The notes: generated by a model not told the origin, from the letters alone. Counted from the stretch's first letter, positions 46,971 through 59,560 are shown. The stretch: 64,000 nucleotides of DNA from Odobenus rosmarus divergens (GCF_000321225.1 NW_004450566.1:1049399-1113398); one strand, 5' to 3'. Made by a program: numbers and translations.

Positions 46971-48276
46971 AGTGTATGTTGTAAGTACGTTACAGAGAGG
47001 GGGACACAGAGGACAGTCACATGTTGTTAGTGAGATGTTGATGATAAATTCGCTATCAATGACCACTTAGGAGGTCATTGCAGTGGTGCGGGCAAGAAAT
47101 GAGGGTGGCTTGGGCCAGGCTAGTGGCAGTGCTTATGGAGTGAAGTGACTGAACGTGGCATTTGTTTTGGAGGGTAAAACAGACAGAATTTTCTGACAGA
47201 TATGTGAAAAATTAGAGAAAGGGAGGAATCAGTGATTCTTCATAGAGTGGATGCTTTGGTCGTCCAGGGCCAGGGTCCATCTGGGAGGGTTTCAGTGCTT
47301 TCCCACTTTTGATCTGTGACACTCAACTGTCAGAGAAACCTAGATACAATGGTTTAACCACATGAGGGGGCCATTATTTTCTCATGCAACAAGAAGTCTA
47401 GAAACAGGACAGGCCAGGTTTGCTACAGCACTCTTCAGTGCTATCCAGGACCCAGGCCGCTTCTATCTTTCGGTTCAGCACCCTTGGCATATGGCTTTCC
47501 TCCTAATACAAAATGATTTCTGCACCTCTAGGCATCAAGTTCACATTGTAGGCAAGAAGAAGGGGGAAGTGAGGGGAGAGAAAAAGGTAAAAAAACATTC
47601 CAGCTGAGGGTTTTACAAAGTTTTCCCACCCAATGAATTCAGTCAGGCCAGAATGAGTTGCAAGGGACTCCGAGAGGTGATTCTTTTATCTGGACACATT
47701 GTCTTCTGGAGTAAAATCAGGATTCCACTGGAATTGAAGAAGGGGAATGAGTAGGTGACTTAAGCAATGGCTGCTACGTATGTCTTCTTTCCCACCTTAG
47801 GTGGTCTCACTACCCTCTGAGGACTCATGTGCCCCCTGCTCCCAGTCCCCAGTGGTCTGTAGGAGAGCACTTCCCCAAGCCCATGTCTTCGCACCTCCCC
47901 ATGGGACACTTCTCTCATTGCAGCCTCAATTCTTATGGGTCTGTTCTCAGCCAGCGGAGTACTAGATCGGGAATTTATCATCAACTTCTCACTAAGAACA
48001 TGTGACCAGTCATGGCTTTTTTGCATTTTCTCAAGTGACAAAGACTCCACTGCAAGGAAATACTTCTTAAGGATATAGTTTTGGGAGATGTGGGAAACTG
48101 GAGAGGGAGATTTTTTCTTTGAGTAAAGCTGGAGGACTTTTCAACACGTCTCCCATAACTGACTTCAGGCTATTTCTGACTCTTCTTGTGATTAATTAGT
48201 TCTCTTCATCCTCAGTTACATAGTAGATCTAACACATAGGATGATTTGCAGCGCAGTGTCAATAGACTCATGGATC

Positions 48277-48339
48277 TCTTTCTTTCTCTTCCTCCCTCTC
48301 TCTCTCTCTCAAACACACACACACACACCACACACACAC
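48277..48339. repeat. (TC)n-(AC)n compound microsatellite
   Basis: A CT-rich run passes directly into (AC)n with one CA interruption, in the first coding intron of ERAP2. Confidence 0.93.
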
Positions 48340-49599
48340 CTTAACCTAAAATATAAAAATAATCCAGTCAACAATAGTTCTTTGAGAAGCAAGAAGTCAC
48401 TACTTTACATGCAGAGCGAAAATTAATTGTGCAAGTAGCAGAAAAAAATATTAAACTTTTTGCTTTCCTACTGTAGACTTACTATAAACAAAATTTCACA
48501 TTTGTGAAAAATTATTCCAGGTATGTGGAATTCCTTTATACTTGTAGTAGCTGCTACCAAATCCAAATAAAGCCTGAAGTTCCAAGCAAATCAAATCGTT
48601 CCAGTCCCCAGCCTCATTTTCCAATCTACATTATAAAAACAAAGCAAATTGACATAATTACCTGACAGCCCCTCTTTTTTCCCTCCTGGCCCTTCTCACC
48701 CTTTATCTGACTCTAGAGATTTTTTTATTCTCCCCTCCTTCCCCAATAAAAGTCTGCACTCCAGGTTTGTTTCTTAATTGAAGCTTTAAGTCCAAAGAAT
48801 AAATCTGTAATTATACAATTTCAGGCATTATCAAGGTGATGGGGTGTAGAGATTTGTCAGAATATCTATGTACCTATTATAGTCTCAGGACTGGAGCTAC
48901 TTTGCTGGCAAGCAGAGAAAGCTAGAAGCTCCTGGGAGTTAGGTCCCCCAGGAGGTACAAAATTTGAAATCCTAGCTCCGGGGAACACTTAAAGGTGTAA
49001 TTTCCATTCCAGAACTCCCCAGAGATCAGACTGAAGCTGGATCCAGCCTGGCTTTTTCTTCTATCCTACCCTGCTCCTGTCACTCTTTCCCTACCTCCTT
49101 AATATCTCCTGGAGGCATGTTTTTAATAAAGCAGGGTCTGCTTTCTGAGAACACAACCTAAGACATCACTCACATTCACAAGTATTCAAATATCCGACTG
49201 AAGCCTCCTCCTGAGAGATGGTACTTAACTACTAATATCCAAGTCAGTTTTGGCATCAAATTGACTGGGCATACCTATCTCATTCAGTAGCGAAGGAACC
49301 TGGTAAGGTTACTCAGATTTTCTGAGTCTCAATATCCTTGCCTACTATGAGTATGAAAGAAATCATAGAAGCAGAGTGCCCAGCACTGTGCATTATTCAT
49401 GATTGGCAGGTACTAAACAAAATTTTACCCCTGTTTTATTTAAAAAGACATCCTAGATTCACTAAGATTATAGTTTGAGAAGTTTGAGAAGTCAAATATA
49501 TCACCTCCAGGTTTGATAAGCTGTGTTCTGAAGGTATAGGTCATTTCTTTTCTTGATTTCACTTGTAAAATTCTGGCCGGTGGTTTCTTCATTTCACAG

Positions 49600-49738
49600 A
49601 ATAGTTGCAGTAACGGATTTTGAGCCAACTGAAGCCCGGACGGCTTTCCCTTGCTTTGATGAACCATTGTTTAAAGCCAACTTTTCCATCAAGATAAGAA
49701 GAGAAAGTGGACACATTGCACTCTCCAACATGCCAAAG
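49600..49738 (+). CDS. ERAP2: ERAP2 coding exon 2
   Basis: Acceptor TTTCACAG, donor AAAG|GTATTG. The first base completes Arg185, then 46 codons follow in phase. It encodes the conserved [10 protein letters not shown] and [20 protein letters not shown] block, which links the N-terminal domain to the catalytic domain and lines the S1 pocket. Asp191 (codon 49616-49618) matches human Asp198, the residue linked to ERAP2's preference for basic N-terminal residues; ERAP1 has Gln there. Asn-Phe-Ser within FKANFSIK is a potential N-glycosylation site. No frameshift or stop is seen. Confidence 0.95.
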
Positions 49739-50042
49739 GTATTGTCACTTGCAGAAACTTTGGGGGAATCATTCTCAAGTTGAGCCTTGGTCTTTGTTGT
49801 ATTTTTTTTTTTTAACATTTCTTGTTTTCAAGATTTAAGCCATTAATTTGTTTTCTCCATCTACATATTATATAATAACCCCAATCCTTCTAGATTTTAA
49901 CATCATTCTGGTTGGGGCATTGTTACACCAGAAGTTTAAAAAAAACCAACGTGATTTATATTTCATTTGTATTCATATGGAAACAATGTTCTTTTTTAGT
50001 CTGTGTTACTTGGCCAATGATGAAATTCAAAACCACCCAGAG

Positions 50043-50200
50043 CAGCGCTTCTCAAACTTTAATGTTGAGATGAATCATCTGAGGATCTTGTTAAAATTTA
50101 GATTCTGATTCGGCTTGGCACCAGTGAGGCTCAAAGTTCTGCCTTTTTAACAAGAACTCGGGTGATACCACTGCTGCTGGTCCAGACTCCACATGTAGAG
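50043..50200 (+). mobile_element. MER5A-like hAT relic in ERAP2 intron
   Basis: Starts CAGCGCTTCTCAAACTTTAA, then ATCTTGTTAAAAT, AGATTCTGATTCGG, TTTAACAAG and CTGCTGCTGGTCCAGA, all diagnostic of MER5A. It is an old, diverged copy. Confidence 0.7.
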
Positions 50201-51068
50201 TGGGAAGGATCTAGAGAACCCTGCTTGGGCTCCACCTTGGAAATTCTGCTCTAGTGGTCTCTGATGAAACTTAGAAGTCCCCCCCTTTTTTTTTTAAGTT
50301 CCATGGGTAATTCTTAAAATTATCTATGAAAATCATCTATGGTAGTTATACACTTTTTTAACTGAAAGAGACGTTTGAACCCTTTATTTGCACTCAAAAT
50401 TCAAAGACTCTGAAAGATACTGCTGACCGCAGGCCTCATTTGATATTTCCTCACTAATGATGTGCTTGCCATTTGTGATGTTGGACAAAATATAAAATAT
50501 TTCCCAATTGCCACTTGGAAAGTGAGACAAAAATAGAGGCTCTTCTGATTGTGCTTCAGCAAAATGAGCAGCCCAGAAAGCAGCTGGGCCATCATAAGCC
50601 AGCAGGGGGTCCTACCCCATTTTTCTCTCTGCCTTCCACAGTGATCAGCCTCTATGGCTGAAGGAGAGAAATGAGTTGATAACACGAGCCACTGAATTTC
50701 CCTAGATTTCTGTTTCATGCTGGTAAAGGTATTTGCTCTGATATATTGGCAGAGCAGATCAACGGGAAAAGTGACAATACTCTACGTGACACATATCCTA
50801 GTTTTTCCTTGATCACCCAGACAGCAATTCAATTAGCCTACTCATTTCCGGGTAAAAATGATCCTCTACTTGAACTCCAAGTCTGCTTTCTAACTGTACG
50901 TTCATTTAAGGGCAGTTCAGTCTCTTTCCCAGCAGCTTTTTATTAATGTCATTTTTCATATGAATAATCATGGAGGGTAAAGTAAAAATATAATTATTTT
51001 AAAGACTTTTCATTAAAATGTGATACAAACATAATTGTGGTTTCATTATATTAGAATTTAAATTTTTT

Positions 51069-51263
51069 TAAAGATTTTTATTTATTTATTTGACAGAGAG
51101 AGAGAGACAGCAAGAGAAGGAACACAAGCAGGGGGAGTGGGAGAGGGAGAAGCAGGCTTCCCGCTGAGCGGGGAGCCCGATGCAGGGGCTCGATCCCAGG
51201 GCCCTGGGATCATGACCTGAGCCGAAGGCAGATGCTTAACTAACTGAGCCACCCAGTTACCCC
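51069..51263 (-). mobile_element. tRNA-Lys SINE in ERAP2 intron
   Basis: Reverse copy, antisense to ERAP2, between coding exons 2 and 3. Head mutated to CCACCCAGTTACCCC. Duplication AGAATTTAAATTTTTTT / AGAATTTAATTTTTTTT. Confidence 0.94.
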
Positions 51264-52238
51264 AGAATTTAATTTTTTTTATCTTTAGAAATCTCCAGCA
51301 ACTTCTCATATTTAAGACAAATTAGTGCATATTTTTAAAAAATATTTTATACAATCCTTGAATATTTGCATTGCCTCAACTGACTTGTCCAGTTCTCTGG
51401 ATCATACCTTTCCAGCAAATACTGGCTTCACGGTCTGCTTCTCACTGACATGCCCAACTCAGGATTTTGTGGTTGGCCAAAAAAGGACAACTGAAGTCAT
51501 GCTACAATCTTACTCTCTGGACAATTGCTGCAACAATTAAGCTGGGCTATGGATTGGTGAGAAGAAGCAACACATATTAAGTTCTCAATCTGCTCAGTTA
51601 AGAATATAAGATTTAAGGGAAGTGAGGGAGCCAGACAAGTACTAGTGGAGGAAGCATATCTTTGGGACATTTCTTTGCCCCCTCCATTCCTTAAAGGAAC
51701 ACACACCTGCTGGTGATACTTGCTATGTAAGGAAAGTCCGGCCAATATTGAGAAACTGCTAAATCCTTGTCTAGCAACAAGTGTTCTGTACTTGGAGATT
51801 ACATCATCATCCTGGAAGACTGTGCACTAACACCCCATGCACTTCCATTTAAGGCAATGTTAATCTACATGGTTCACTCCAGGTTCCAGAATAAAACTCA
51901 GCCTCGATGTGCTACATCTTCATCGGGGGTGGGGCGGGGGGAGAAATCAGAGGGAACACCCATCCGTCTCCTAACCACTCCTGCCACCAGTGTCTAGTGT
52001 CAGAGACTCTCGTCCCCCCAGTGTCCCACAGCCTTCCTCCTCCTCCCTTCTCTCCTCTAACACACTTGACTAACTGGTTTTTTACCGAGTTTGGTCATAA
52101 GATCACCATCATAATGCCCTCTCCCCGGCCTCTACCATAATCCTCGCCTCTGGTAGAAGTATGTGCTCATAGAATTCTGGTTGAATCAGATCCCTAAAAA
52201 AAAGAGATTGTTGTTCTACAGAGTTAACTTGTAGGAGA

Positions 52239-52258
52239 TATATATATATATATATATG
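52239..52258. repeat. (TA)n microsatellite
   Basis: About ten TA units in the intron between ERAP2 coding exons 2 and 3. Confidence 0.92.
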
Positions 52259-52889
52259 TCACAGTCCTATATATACTGCCACCTTTCTTAAAGTATTTGG
52301 TCAGTGTCTTCTGCTTTATTAAAACTTAGGACCTCATTTTTTTATAGAATTCTCTAGAATCAAATACTGTAGAATTAAATAGCACAAACATTTGTCATTT
52401 AAGTAGGCTAGGCGGTTTCTGGTAATACTTCAAGCTATTTTCTCTTGCCAAAGCAAACTGCAATCTTATCCAAATAGATAAAACATGCTTGACAATCCCT
52501 GGTTAGTGCTGTTGCAAGCCTGATGCCTTGAAAGGGATGTTGGGAGAGGAAAGCTAGTCTAAAGAGTTGTTACCAATTTGAAGAAAGTGGTATTTTCAGA
52601 TTACTGGATCTGTATCCATTCAGTATTTTGGGGCATTGTACCATGGTGGAAACCATCTCTGGGACAAGCTATCCTGAGCAAATAAAGATAGAATTTGGTA
52701 ATTACTCAGTGAGTTTGATAGATGTGGCTGACCAGTCTGTAGGCTTAAAACTTCTTACTTCTTCCGTAGATAGGCAGGAGCTTAAATTACTAATGACCTC
52801 CTTGGCCTGCCTCCTTTCATTGCTGAATCAATGAAGCAAAGATAAAATAAGACTATGACTCAAGCTGTCACACAGCGAATGAAAGAATG

Positions 52890-53055
52890 AGCAATGTCTT
52901 TGGAGTCACACGGTCACATCCACATCTTGGTCTTCCTGTGGAACTAGCCATGTGATCTTGGGCAGTTCAGTTAACATTTCTGAGACTCTCTTTCCTCACC
53001 TGTGAAATAACACCTACCTCACACATAAATAATAAGAGGACTAAAAGATAATGAA
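52890..53055 (+). mobile_element. MIR relic in ERAP2 intron
   Basis: TCTTTGGAGTCACACGGTCA, GCCATGTGATCTTGGGCAG, TTAACATTTCTGAGACTCTC and CACCTGTGAAATAACACCTA are in MIR order. Confidence 0.65.
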
Positions 53056-53481
53056 TATTATCTCAAACAGTTTTGCGTCCCATTTCCTTCTGCAACAGAG
53101 ATCTTTTATATAACAAACAAAGGGAAAGGAGACATTCTTTGATATTTTTGCTTAGAAGTGCAGAACTTGAATTTATGCCAGTGTTGGAGATTACTGCATT
53201 TCAAGAAAGTAGAAACATCTAAAATATTTTTATGCTTTCAAGCAACAAAATAAGATTTGGCATCATTTTGGGATCTCAAAAGTGGTACATGATGTCTTAG
53301 AGGAAGTCTAGGGATAAAAGAAAAAAAGGGAGGAGAGGTCACAGAATATTATGACAGGCCATTGATCTCTTATAATGTCATCAAGTGGCCTTCAAAGTGT
53401 CAGGACCTTCACCAACTTAAATCATAGGCATTGTTGTAAAACATTCCAATTTTCAAATACTATTTTTTTCCCTTCCTGTAG

Positions 53482-53616
53482 GTTAAGACAATTGAACTTG
53501 AAGGAGGCCTCCTAGAAGATCATTTTGAAACTACGGTAAAAATGAGTACATACCTTGTAGCTTACATAGTTTGTGATTTCAACTCTGTGAGTGGTACCAC
53601 CTCCTCAGGAGTCAAG
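53482..53616 (+). CDS. ERAP2: ERAP2 coding exon 3
   Basis: Acceptor CTTCCTGTAG, donor AAG|GTAAGA. It has 45 codons and starts and ends on codon boundaries. The peptide runs from [20 protein letters not shown] through [13 protein letters not shown] to SSGVK, which is near-identical to ERAP2 as I remember it and differs clearly from the ERAP1 counterpart. It completes the N-terminal beta-rich domain and leads into the catalytic domain. Confidence 0.95.
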
Positions 53617-55216
53617 GTAAGACTGGGTTCTAATTTTATACACTGTCCTGAGAGCAACGAGCTTTTATTTTCTTACACTTTTTTTTCTTGTTATCAAAGT
53701 ATCATGCTTATTTCACAAAATAAGCAAAAAATAAATTACTCATAAATCCCACCATCAAGATATAATTACTGATAATATTAGTGAAAGTTTTCAAGTATTT
53801 TCTGTATATATGTCACTATATGAGAGTGTATGCAATAACTGTGTGTGCCTTTTACAAAATAATCTTTAAGATTATTTAACTCTATTTTCACCATAATATG
53901 CCATAAGAACTGAATGCCATTGAATTTTTCTGTAATATTTTTATAACACATTTTATGGAACTTTCTATAATGTTAATAATTGCTTAGTGTTATACTGCAT
54001 GGAAGTACCAAAAAATTTTTTAATCAGCATCTTATTTTAGGACATTTACATTGTTTCCAATTGTTTTCTATAACTTTTTTCCCTCAATGAGAGGTACTTC
54101 ATACTTTCTAGAGTCTTCATTATTTGAAAAAATTTACAATACCCAATGGGTATCTTACAGAGTTTTGCAAATATCAGTAGAGACATCATCATCATCTCCT
54201 TACCCTGAAGAACCAAATATAGACATACAAACATTCAAAGAACCCTAAAATTATGCTCATGAAAAACAGCTATAAAATGGCTATTTCAATTTATATACAT
54301 ATTATACTTACGGATACGTAGATATATGCTATGACCAATGCATCTAGATACATAACACAGCAGCTCTGCACCCAGATTCTGCATAGGTAACAGACATATG
54401 AGAGGCCTCATGGTACTTAACTTCAGGAGGGCATATTCCAGTCAGCTTCCTGGGTTTCACATCCCAGCTCTGACTTGGAGCAAGTTACTTAATTTCCATG
54501 TGTTTCCATCTTTTCATAAGGTTGTTGAGAGGATTCAATTAGATTTCACATGTACATATTTAGCACTGTGCCTGATAAGCCATCAAAAAATGGTAACTAT
54601 TAATATATCCTTCCTATAAAAGTTCTGAGGGACTTCAGGTAATTCAGAGCATGAAAGCAGATCATAAAATGAAAGTAGCACCATACCTGAAACCCAATAA
54701 AAGTGGAATGTAATTTTATTTTTTTTCCATTCAGTGTTATATACTTGTGGGGGAGTAAAGGAACACTTTTCGGGATTTTTGAGTTTAAAGTCAACTAGAT
54801 GAGAAGGCAGATCCAATAAATTTTGAAGGCTTTCCAACTCATACACTTATGTTTTATCTGATTTGTGCTGGTGAACACAATTCTGGAAGACTGGCCCTCA
54901 AGTGCTAGAATGCATGATAGTGATGAGCTCAAGTGAGCTCTCATGATATAGTGGATTCATTTAGCTTGAAATTTACAGATTAGCACCTAGGGAATGGGTT
55001 ATAACAGGAGACACAGGGTTGTTTATAATTTTTGAGACTGATTTTTGCTTAATACTTTATGGAACATCTTATCCCCATCAAAAACATGCTTAATTGTATT
55101 ACAGTAATTTCTTGAAAAATGTAGTCTACCTTTCTTTGAGCGAGGGTTGTTAGGAATGGAATTGTGCCAAGGATTTGTGACATTCAAAGACCACTTCTTC
55201 TGATCAACATTTCCAG
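53617..55216 (+). other. ERAP2: ERAP2 intron, coding exons 3-4
   Basis: A 1.6-kb intron, GTAAGA...TCCAG, phase 0, with one MIR relic. Confidence 0.92.
54395..54600 (+). mobile_element. MIR relic in ERAP2 intron
   Basis: TGGGTTTCACATCCCAGCTC, GAGCAAGTTACTTAATTTCC, GGTTGTTGAGAGGATTCAA and TTAGCACTGTGCCTGATAAG span a forward MIR. Confidence 0.65.
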
Positions 55217-55337
55217 GTGTCCGTCTATGCATCCCCAGATAAATGGAGTCAAACACATTATGCTTTGGAAGCATCATTAAAGCTACTTGATTTTTATGAA
55301 AATTACTTTGATATCAACTATCCACTCCCCAAATTGG
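55217..55337 (+). CDS. ERAP2: ERAP2 coding exon 4
   Basis: Acceptor ACATTTCCAG, donor TTGG|GTAGGT. Forty codons plus the first base of Asp317, which exon 5 completes. It encodes [10 protein letters not shown], the helix [20 protein letters not shown] and YPLPKL, the start of the thermolysin-like domain. In human ERAP2, as recalled, this stretch carries an N-Q-T glycosylation site; here the Asn is Ser, so the site is gone. Confidence 0.95.
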
Positions 55338-57633
55338 GTAGGTTCAAATTCCATGTCATTGTATTTATTTTTGCTTATAGACCTTGCTTTGATTTTTTTT
55401 TGTCTTTATATGTGATTTAAATGAGTACTGAAGAGGTTCAGTTAGCCCAGGAAGCAATAATTTGTACCTCAGAGATGGTTCTTGAGTGTAGAAAAAAAGT
55501 ATTTATGAGAAGTCCGAGTAGTGTGGATCATTTTATTCTTTTATTAGGTTCACATTAAAATAGCTGCATCGCATGTTAGATTTAATTGGATGAATTTTCC
55601 AGAGCATACAACTTGTTTCTATGCCATATTTATACAAGACCAGCAATCTTTTATAAAATTTGCTGAAGATTTACGTAAATGGCTGAAAATTGTCCCTCTG
55701 TTTATAGTGCATTTGAAGTTGGAAGATAAGAATGTGGCACAGATTTAAAAATAAAAGAAGACTTGGAGGAAATAGATGATTTGAATGTGATAGTAGTAGA
55801 TCTTTATATAGGAAGATACACACAGTCTATCTTGGTTTTAATTTTCTATCTTAAAAAATAAAAGTTATGATTTTAATAATGTTGCAAAACACATTAAACC
55901 ATGACTTCAGTTTCATAACATACGTAGATTGGTTTTTAGAATTTCTGACAGTGACAAATTTTTTTTCCCCTTGGGGACATTAAAACATACTCCTTATCAT
56001 GTCTTTGCTCCTCTTTACCCCCAAAGTCTGTGCCATTTTTCCTTAGAGGAGGTATAAGAGACCATCAAAAGACTTCTCCAGGGGCTTATTCTTATAGTTC
56101 CTAAGTCTCAGTGCTTTATTATAGTGCATATTCTATATGCTTTTTAGTATAGATATACTAAATTTACCATAATCCATTGTCCTCTATGTCAAAAGTCAAG
56201 GAAAGCTCTAATAACAACCATCAACAATCTTACGTTGCTCTGGAACAATGCAACCTTGAAGATCATATGAAATGTATTTTTTTTTTTAAAGATTTTACTT
56301 ATTTGAGAGAGAGAAAGAGAGCGCGTGTAGGCACAAACGGGGAGAGGCAGGGAGGGATAGAGGAAGGGGGAAGCAGACTCCCTGCTGAGCAGGGAGCCCC
56401 AACGTGACACGGTTCAATCCCAAGACCCTGGGATCATGACCTGAGCCGGAGGCAGACGCTTAACTGACTGAGCCACCCAGGTGCCCCTATTTTAAAAAGC
56501 TGAAAAGAAGGGTGCAGTTTAGGAAAAATTAAACCAGATATAAGTATCTCTAATGACTATGGGAAATTATCCAACTAATATAAAATCATCAGGGCAATTT
56601 ACAAAAGGAATTATTCCCACATTTGAAGTGCTAATGAATACTAATTTTTATTAGTGCTAATTTACTTTTGATTGTCTTATAAGTATTTGTTTTTATCCAC
56701 TAGAATTAGCCAGTATTAATTCCAGACAATGTAATCGCAAGCCAAGTGACTTGGTTCATTTCAACTTAAAAAAATTACCTTTCTTTTTAGTCAAACAGTA
56801 CTTTTTCCAAAATGGCCTAGCAGAATAAAAAGTAAAAATTCCAAGATTAAATATTAGCCAGAAATTTTCTAACTTGCATGACATCAATGGCAAAAGGTAT
56901 ACATACACACACAGAGAGATAAAATCTAAATTAATATACAGTATATCTGAGTTGCTTAAAGATAATTAAATTTCACTTTTTTTCCCTCAAGGCTTTGTTA
57001 AGAGGTAGAGAAAATATCAATGTTGAAAAGGAAATTGAGGTCAGAAATAATTGATGCCCACAGCTTTTTTCCTCTACTGCCTTAGAAAGGACACTTGCTC
57101 ATAATAAGGGCCATACATTCTTTAAATATTAATTGAAATATTGACAATAGAGATTGCTCCTAAAAGATGTTTTCCTGAAATTAAAATCCTATATTGTTCT
57201 CTTTTTTATAGAAATGAGTTCATTATATGTTTTGATGAATCTCAAACATACTAGAAGTTATTTGATACTTTTCAACGTTTTTGAGTAGTATTAATATAAG
57301 ATACAATATGAGTGCTTTTAAAGAAATCATTTTCTTAGCACTACTGCACCCAAGGTATTTGTTGAGTTTAGCACACTTAGAAACAGATGGTTAAATATCA
57401 ACAGGTTACTTCAGCTACAACGAAAAGTGAATTGATAGAATTAATGCTGCTTAATAATGGGTGCTGATTATTTTCAGTGCAACTACAAGACCCCACTTCA
57501 ATGTTACAATAGTCTTGACCTTTTCAGAAAGTCTGCTTATGCATGAAAGGATCACAGTGTATTTGGGGGGAAGCAAATCCCATTTCTGGTGCACAAGCCA
57601 TAATGATCAAATATGGTTGTTCTTATTTCTTAG
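55338..57633 (+). other. ERAP2: ERAP2 intron, coding exons 4-5
   Basis: A 2.3-kb intron, GTAGGT...CTTAG, phase 1, AT-rich, with one antisense SINE. Confidence 0.92.
56280..56487 (-). mobile_element. tRNA-Lys SINE in ERAP2 intron
   Basis: Reverse copy, antisense to ERAP2, between coding exons 4 and 5, ending CCACCCAGGTGCCCC. No convincing duplication identified. Confidence 0.93.
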
Positions 57634-57788
57634 ATCTAATTGCCATTCCTGATTTTGGGTCTGGAGCCATGGAAAATTGGGGCCTCATCACATATAGCGA
57701 GACATCACTGCTCTTTGATACTAAGACTTCTTCTGCTTCTGATCAACTATGGGTCACCAAAGTCATAGCCCATGAACTAGCACACCAG
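57634..57788 (+). CDS. ERAP2: ERAP2 coding exon 5 (GAMEN and HELAH motifs)
   Basis: Acceptor TTATTTCTTAG, donor CAG|GTACCT. Two bases complete Asp317, then 51 codons. It contains GAMENWG at residues 327-333, the exopeptidase motif that binds the substrate N-terminus, and HELAHQ at 363-368, where His363 and His367 bind zinc and Glu364 is the catalytic base. The residue before GAMEN's Gly is Ser326, as in ERAP1, where human ERAP2 has Pro333. An ORF reading through the donor into the intron stops at 57872 and has no significance. Confidence 0.97.
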
Positions 57789-58199
57789 GTACCTGACACT
57801 CATGACATTCTCTTAGTATCAATCCAAAAAGGCATTGTACAGGTCACCAGTGGGCTTCCTGAAACAACATAAAATTATATCCTCTTACCCTTAGAGGGGA
57901 CCTTGGAGACTATCAAACCAAGCACAGTATGTCAAGTAGCAGAGATCTCAATCTCTAGACAGGAGTGTTATCACAAGAGAAGTGGCCACTGTATCCTCTA
58001 AAACTCTTCAAGGCAAAGCCTTCTGATGTATTTTAGTAAGAAAGGTATGGATTACGCAGATAGATAGGGCACAGAATTGGAAACCATACAAGGAGAGATT
58101 TCTATTAAAAAATAGTTCTCCTTATACTCCCTAGTCTAGGGTGTAATCAATCTCCCTTCAGTTGGAACATGTCATTATACGGCCATAGCGAGTACTTCA

Positions 58200-58375
58200 A
58201 GTCCAAGTACTCATGGGCTGCTGACCCTAGACACATTACCTAACTCTCTAAACTTCAAAGTCTTCATCTATAAAATTAAATTAATAATTGTTCCTCCTTC
58301 TTGAAACTGCTGTGAAGAATTACAGGTAAGTGTCTGTGCCTGTCACACTCAGTAAGTGTGAGTTATTAAGTGATG
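58200..58375 (+). mobile_element. MIR-like relic in ERAP2 intron
   Basis: ACATTACCTAACTCTCTAAA, TCTTCATCTATAAAATTAAA and CTGCTGTGAAGAATTACAG follow the MIR 3' half. Confidence 0.55.
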
Positions 58376-59089
58376 GCGGCAATGATCTCTGCTACTGCTA
58401 TCATTTCCTGCAGGCTAAGATTTCCAAGGCCCATCTATCAACACTGTATTTGATGCAAATATGGTACTGTAAAACTAACTCTATAGATATCATAGACTAT
58501 TTGCACTCTATTTCATTTCTGAAAATCCCTAGTAACACAGTGAATTATTAAGGGCCCCAGAAATTCTCTTTCGCCATGTAGACAAATATCATTTTATTGT
58601 ATTTACTAGAAGCAAGTAATATCTTATTTTTCATTTTTAACTTTATCCTTTATCATTATTATAATAATAAGTTGGATTTTATTTAAGCAGTGAACTAAGT
58701 GCCCAGTTACACAGGAACCATGCTCAGCACTGTACTCGAAGAACATATGTGTGGCTTCCTCTGGTTTAGAATCTCCCCACTGGCTCATTTCAGGGCTTTT
58801 GATCATTAGTCACTGGTAGCTCTAAAGCACTTGACTGAGTCTGGGGATTTCTAATATTTCTACTGAATGTTTATAGGGAAATTGTTGGAGAACTCTACCT
58901 CTGAGGCTCCTTTGGCCCTTCCTTTTATAGCTTCTCTTTCGTGGAGATGCAGAGTCTGGGGCTGAAGCAGCCGGCAGGAGTGGAACTTTTGTCTTGACTA
59001 TTTTGTCTCCCCCATTGATCTCCATACGACCATTTATTCCAACAAAGACTCCCAAATGCCACCTGAGTGGGTCAGGAGTTCATAGCATG

Positions 59090-59560
59090 CCATTCCAGGT
59101 GCCCAAGATGAAGCCCTTCTCTACCTCTCCAACTTCATCTCTTACCAACACTGCAAGCTTTAGCTATCCTAGACGGTCTGCCATTTCTGAATGTGCCAGG
59201 CTGCGTTGCTCCTCTGTGCTTTTACTCCTGCTACTTAATCTGCCTAGAGCACACACTATTCCCAACATACCTGAGGGCCCTTTGCAAGACTCAAGAAACT
59301 AATCCTTTCCTAACTAACTTACGCACTCTCCCAGAAGAACTTATTTTTAACTCCTGGAATCCTCTCTATCCCTTGTGCAGGTATTGATCATAGCGCCATA
59401 ATGTTTTATTGCCTTTATCTGTCTATTAGTTGACCTCCATCATTTGTATTGGGGCAGAGGCTGTATTATATACATCTTTATATTTCTAACATATGGCATG
59501 TTGCCAGGAATGTAGCAGGTACTCAATAGATATTAATTGAATGAATGAATAAACCACTCT
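59090..59560 (+). mobile_element. L2 LINE relic in ERAP2 intron
   Basis: Carries the L2 series CTGCCTAGAGCACACACTAT, TTGGGGCAGAGGCTGTATTA, AATGTAGCAGGTACTCAATA and TTGAATGAATGAATAAA. ORFs in the region derive from it. Confidence 0.75.

Larger units (their letters stand above)
45983..49599 (+). other. ERAP2: ERAP2 intron, coding exons 1-2
   Basis: A 3.6-kb intron, GTAAGA...CACAG, phase 2. It contains the old repeat at 46280 and the TC/AC microsatellite. No further exon seen. Confidence 0.9.
49739..53481 (+). other. ERAP2: ERAP2 intron, coding exons 2-3
   Basis: A 3.7-kb intron, GTATTG...TGTAG, phase 0. It holds a MER5A relic, a SINE, a TA repeat and a MIR. A 68-codon ORF at 52628-52834 is not part of ERAP2. 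Confidence 0.9.

Noticed and set aside
52628..52834. 68-codon + ORF in ERAP2 intron
   Set aside because: Reads fairly protein-like but has no recognisable homology, no matching splice sites in phase with ERAP2, and the flanking exons already join correctly.
57543..57872. 109-codon ORF spanning beyond ERAP2 exon 5
   Set aside because: Only 57634-57788 is exon. Upstream and downstream codons are intron read-through.
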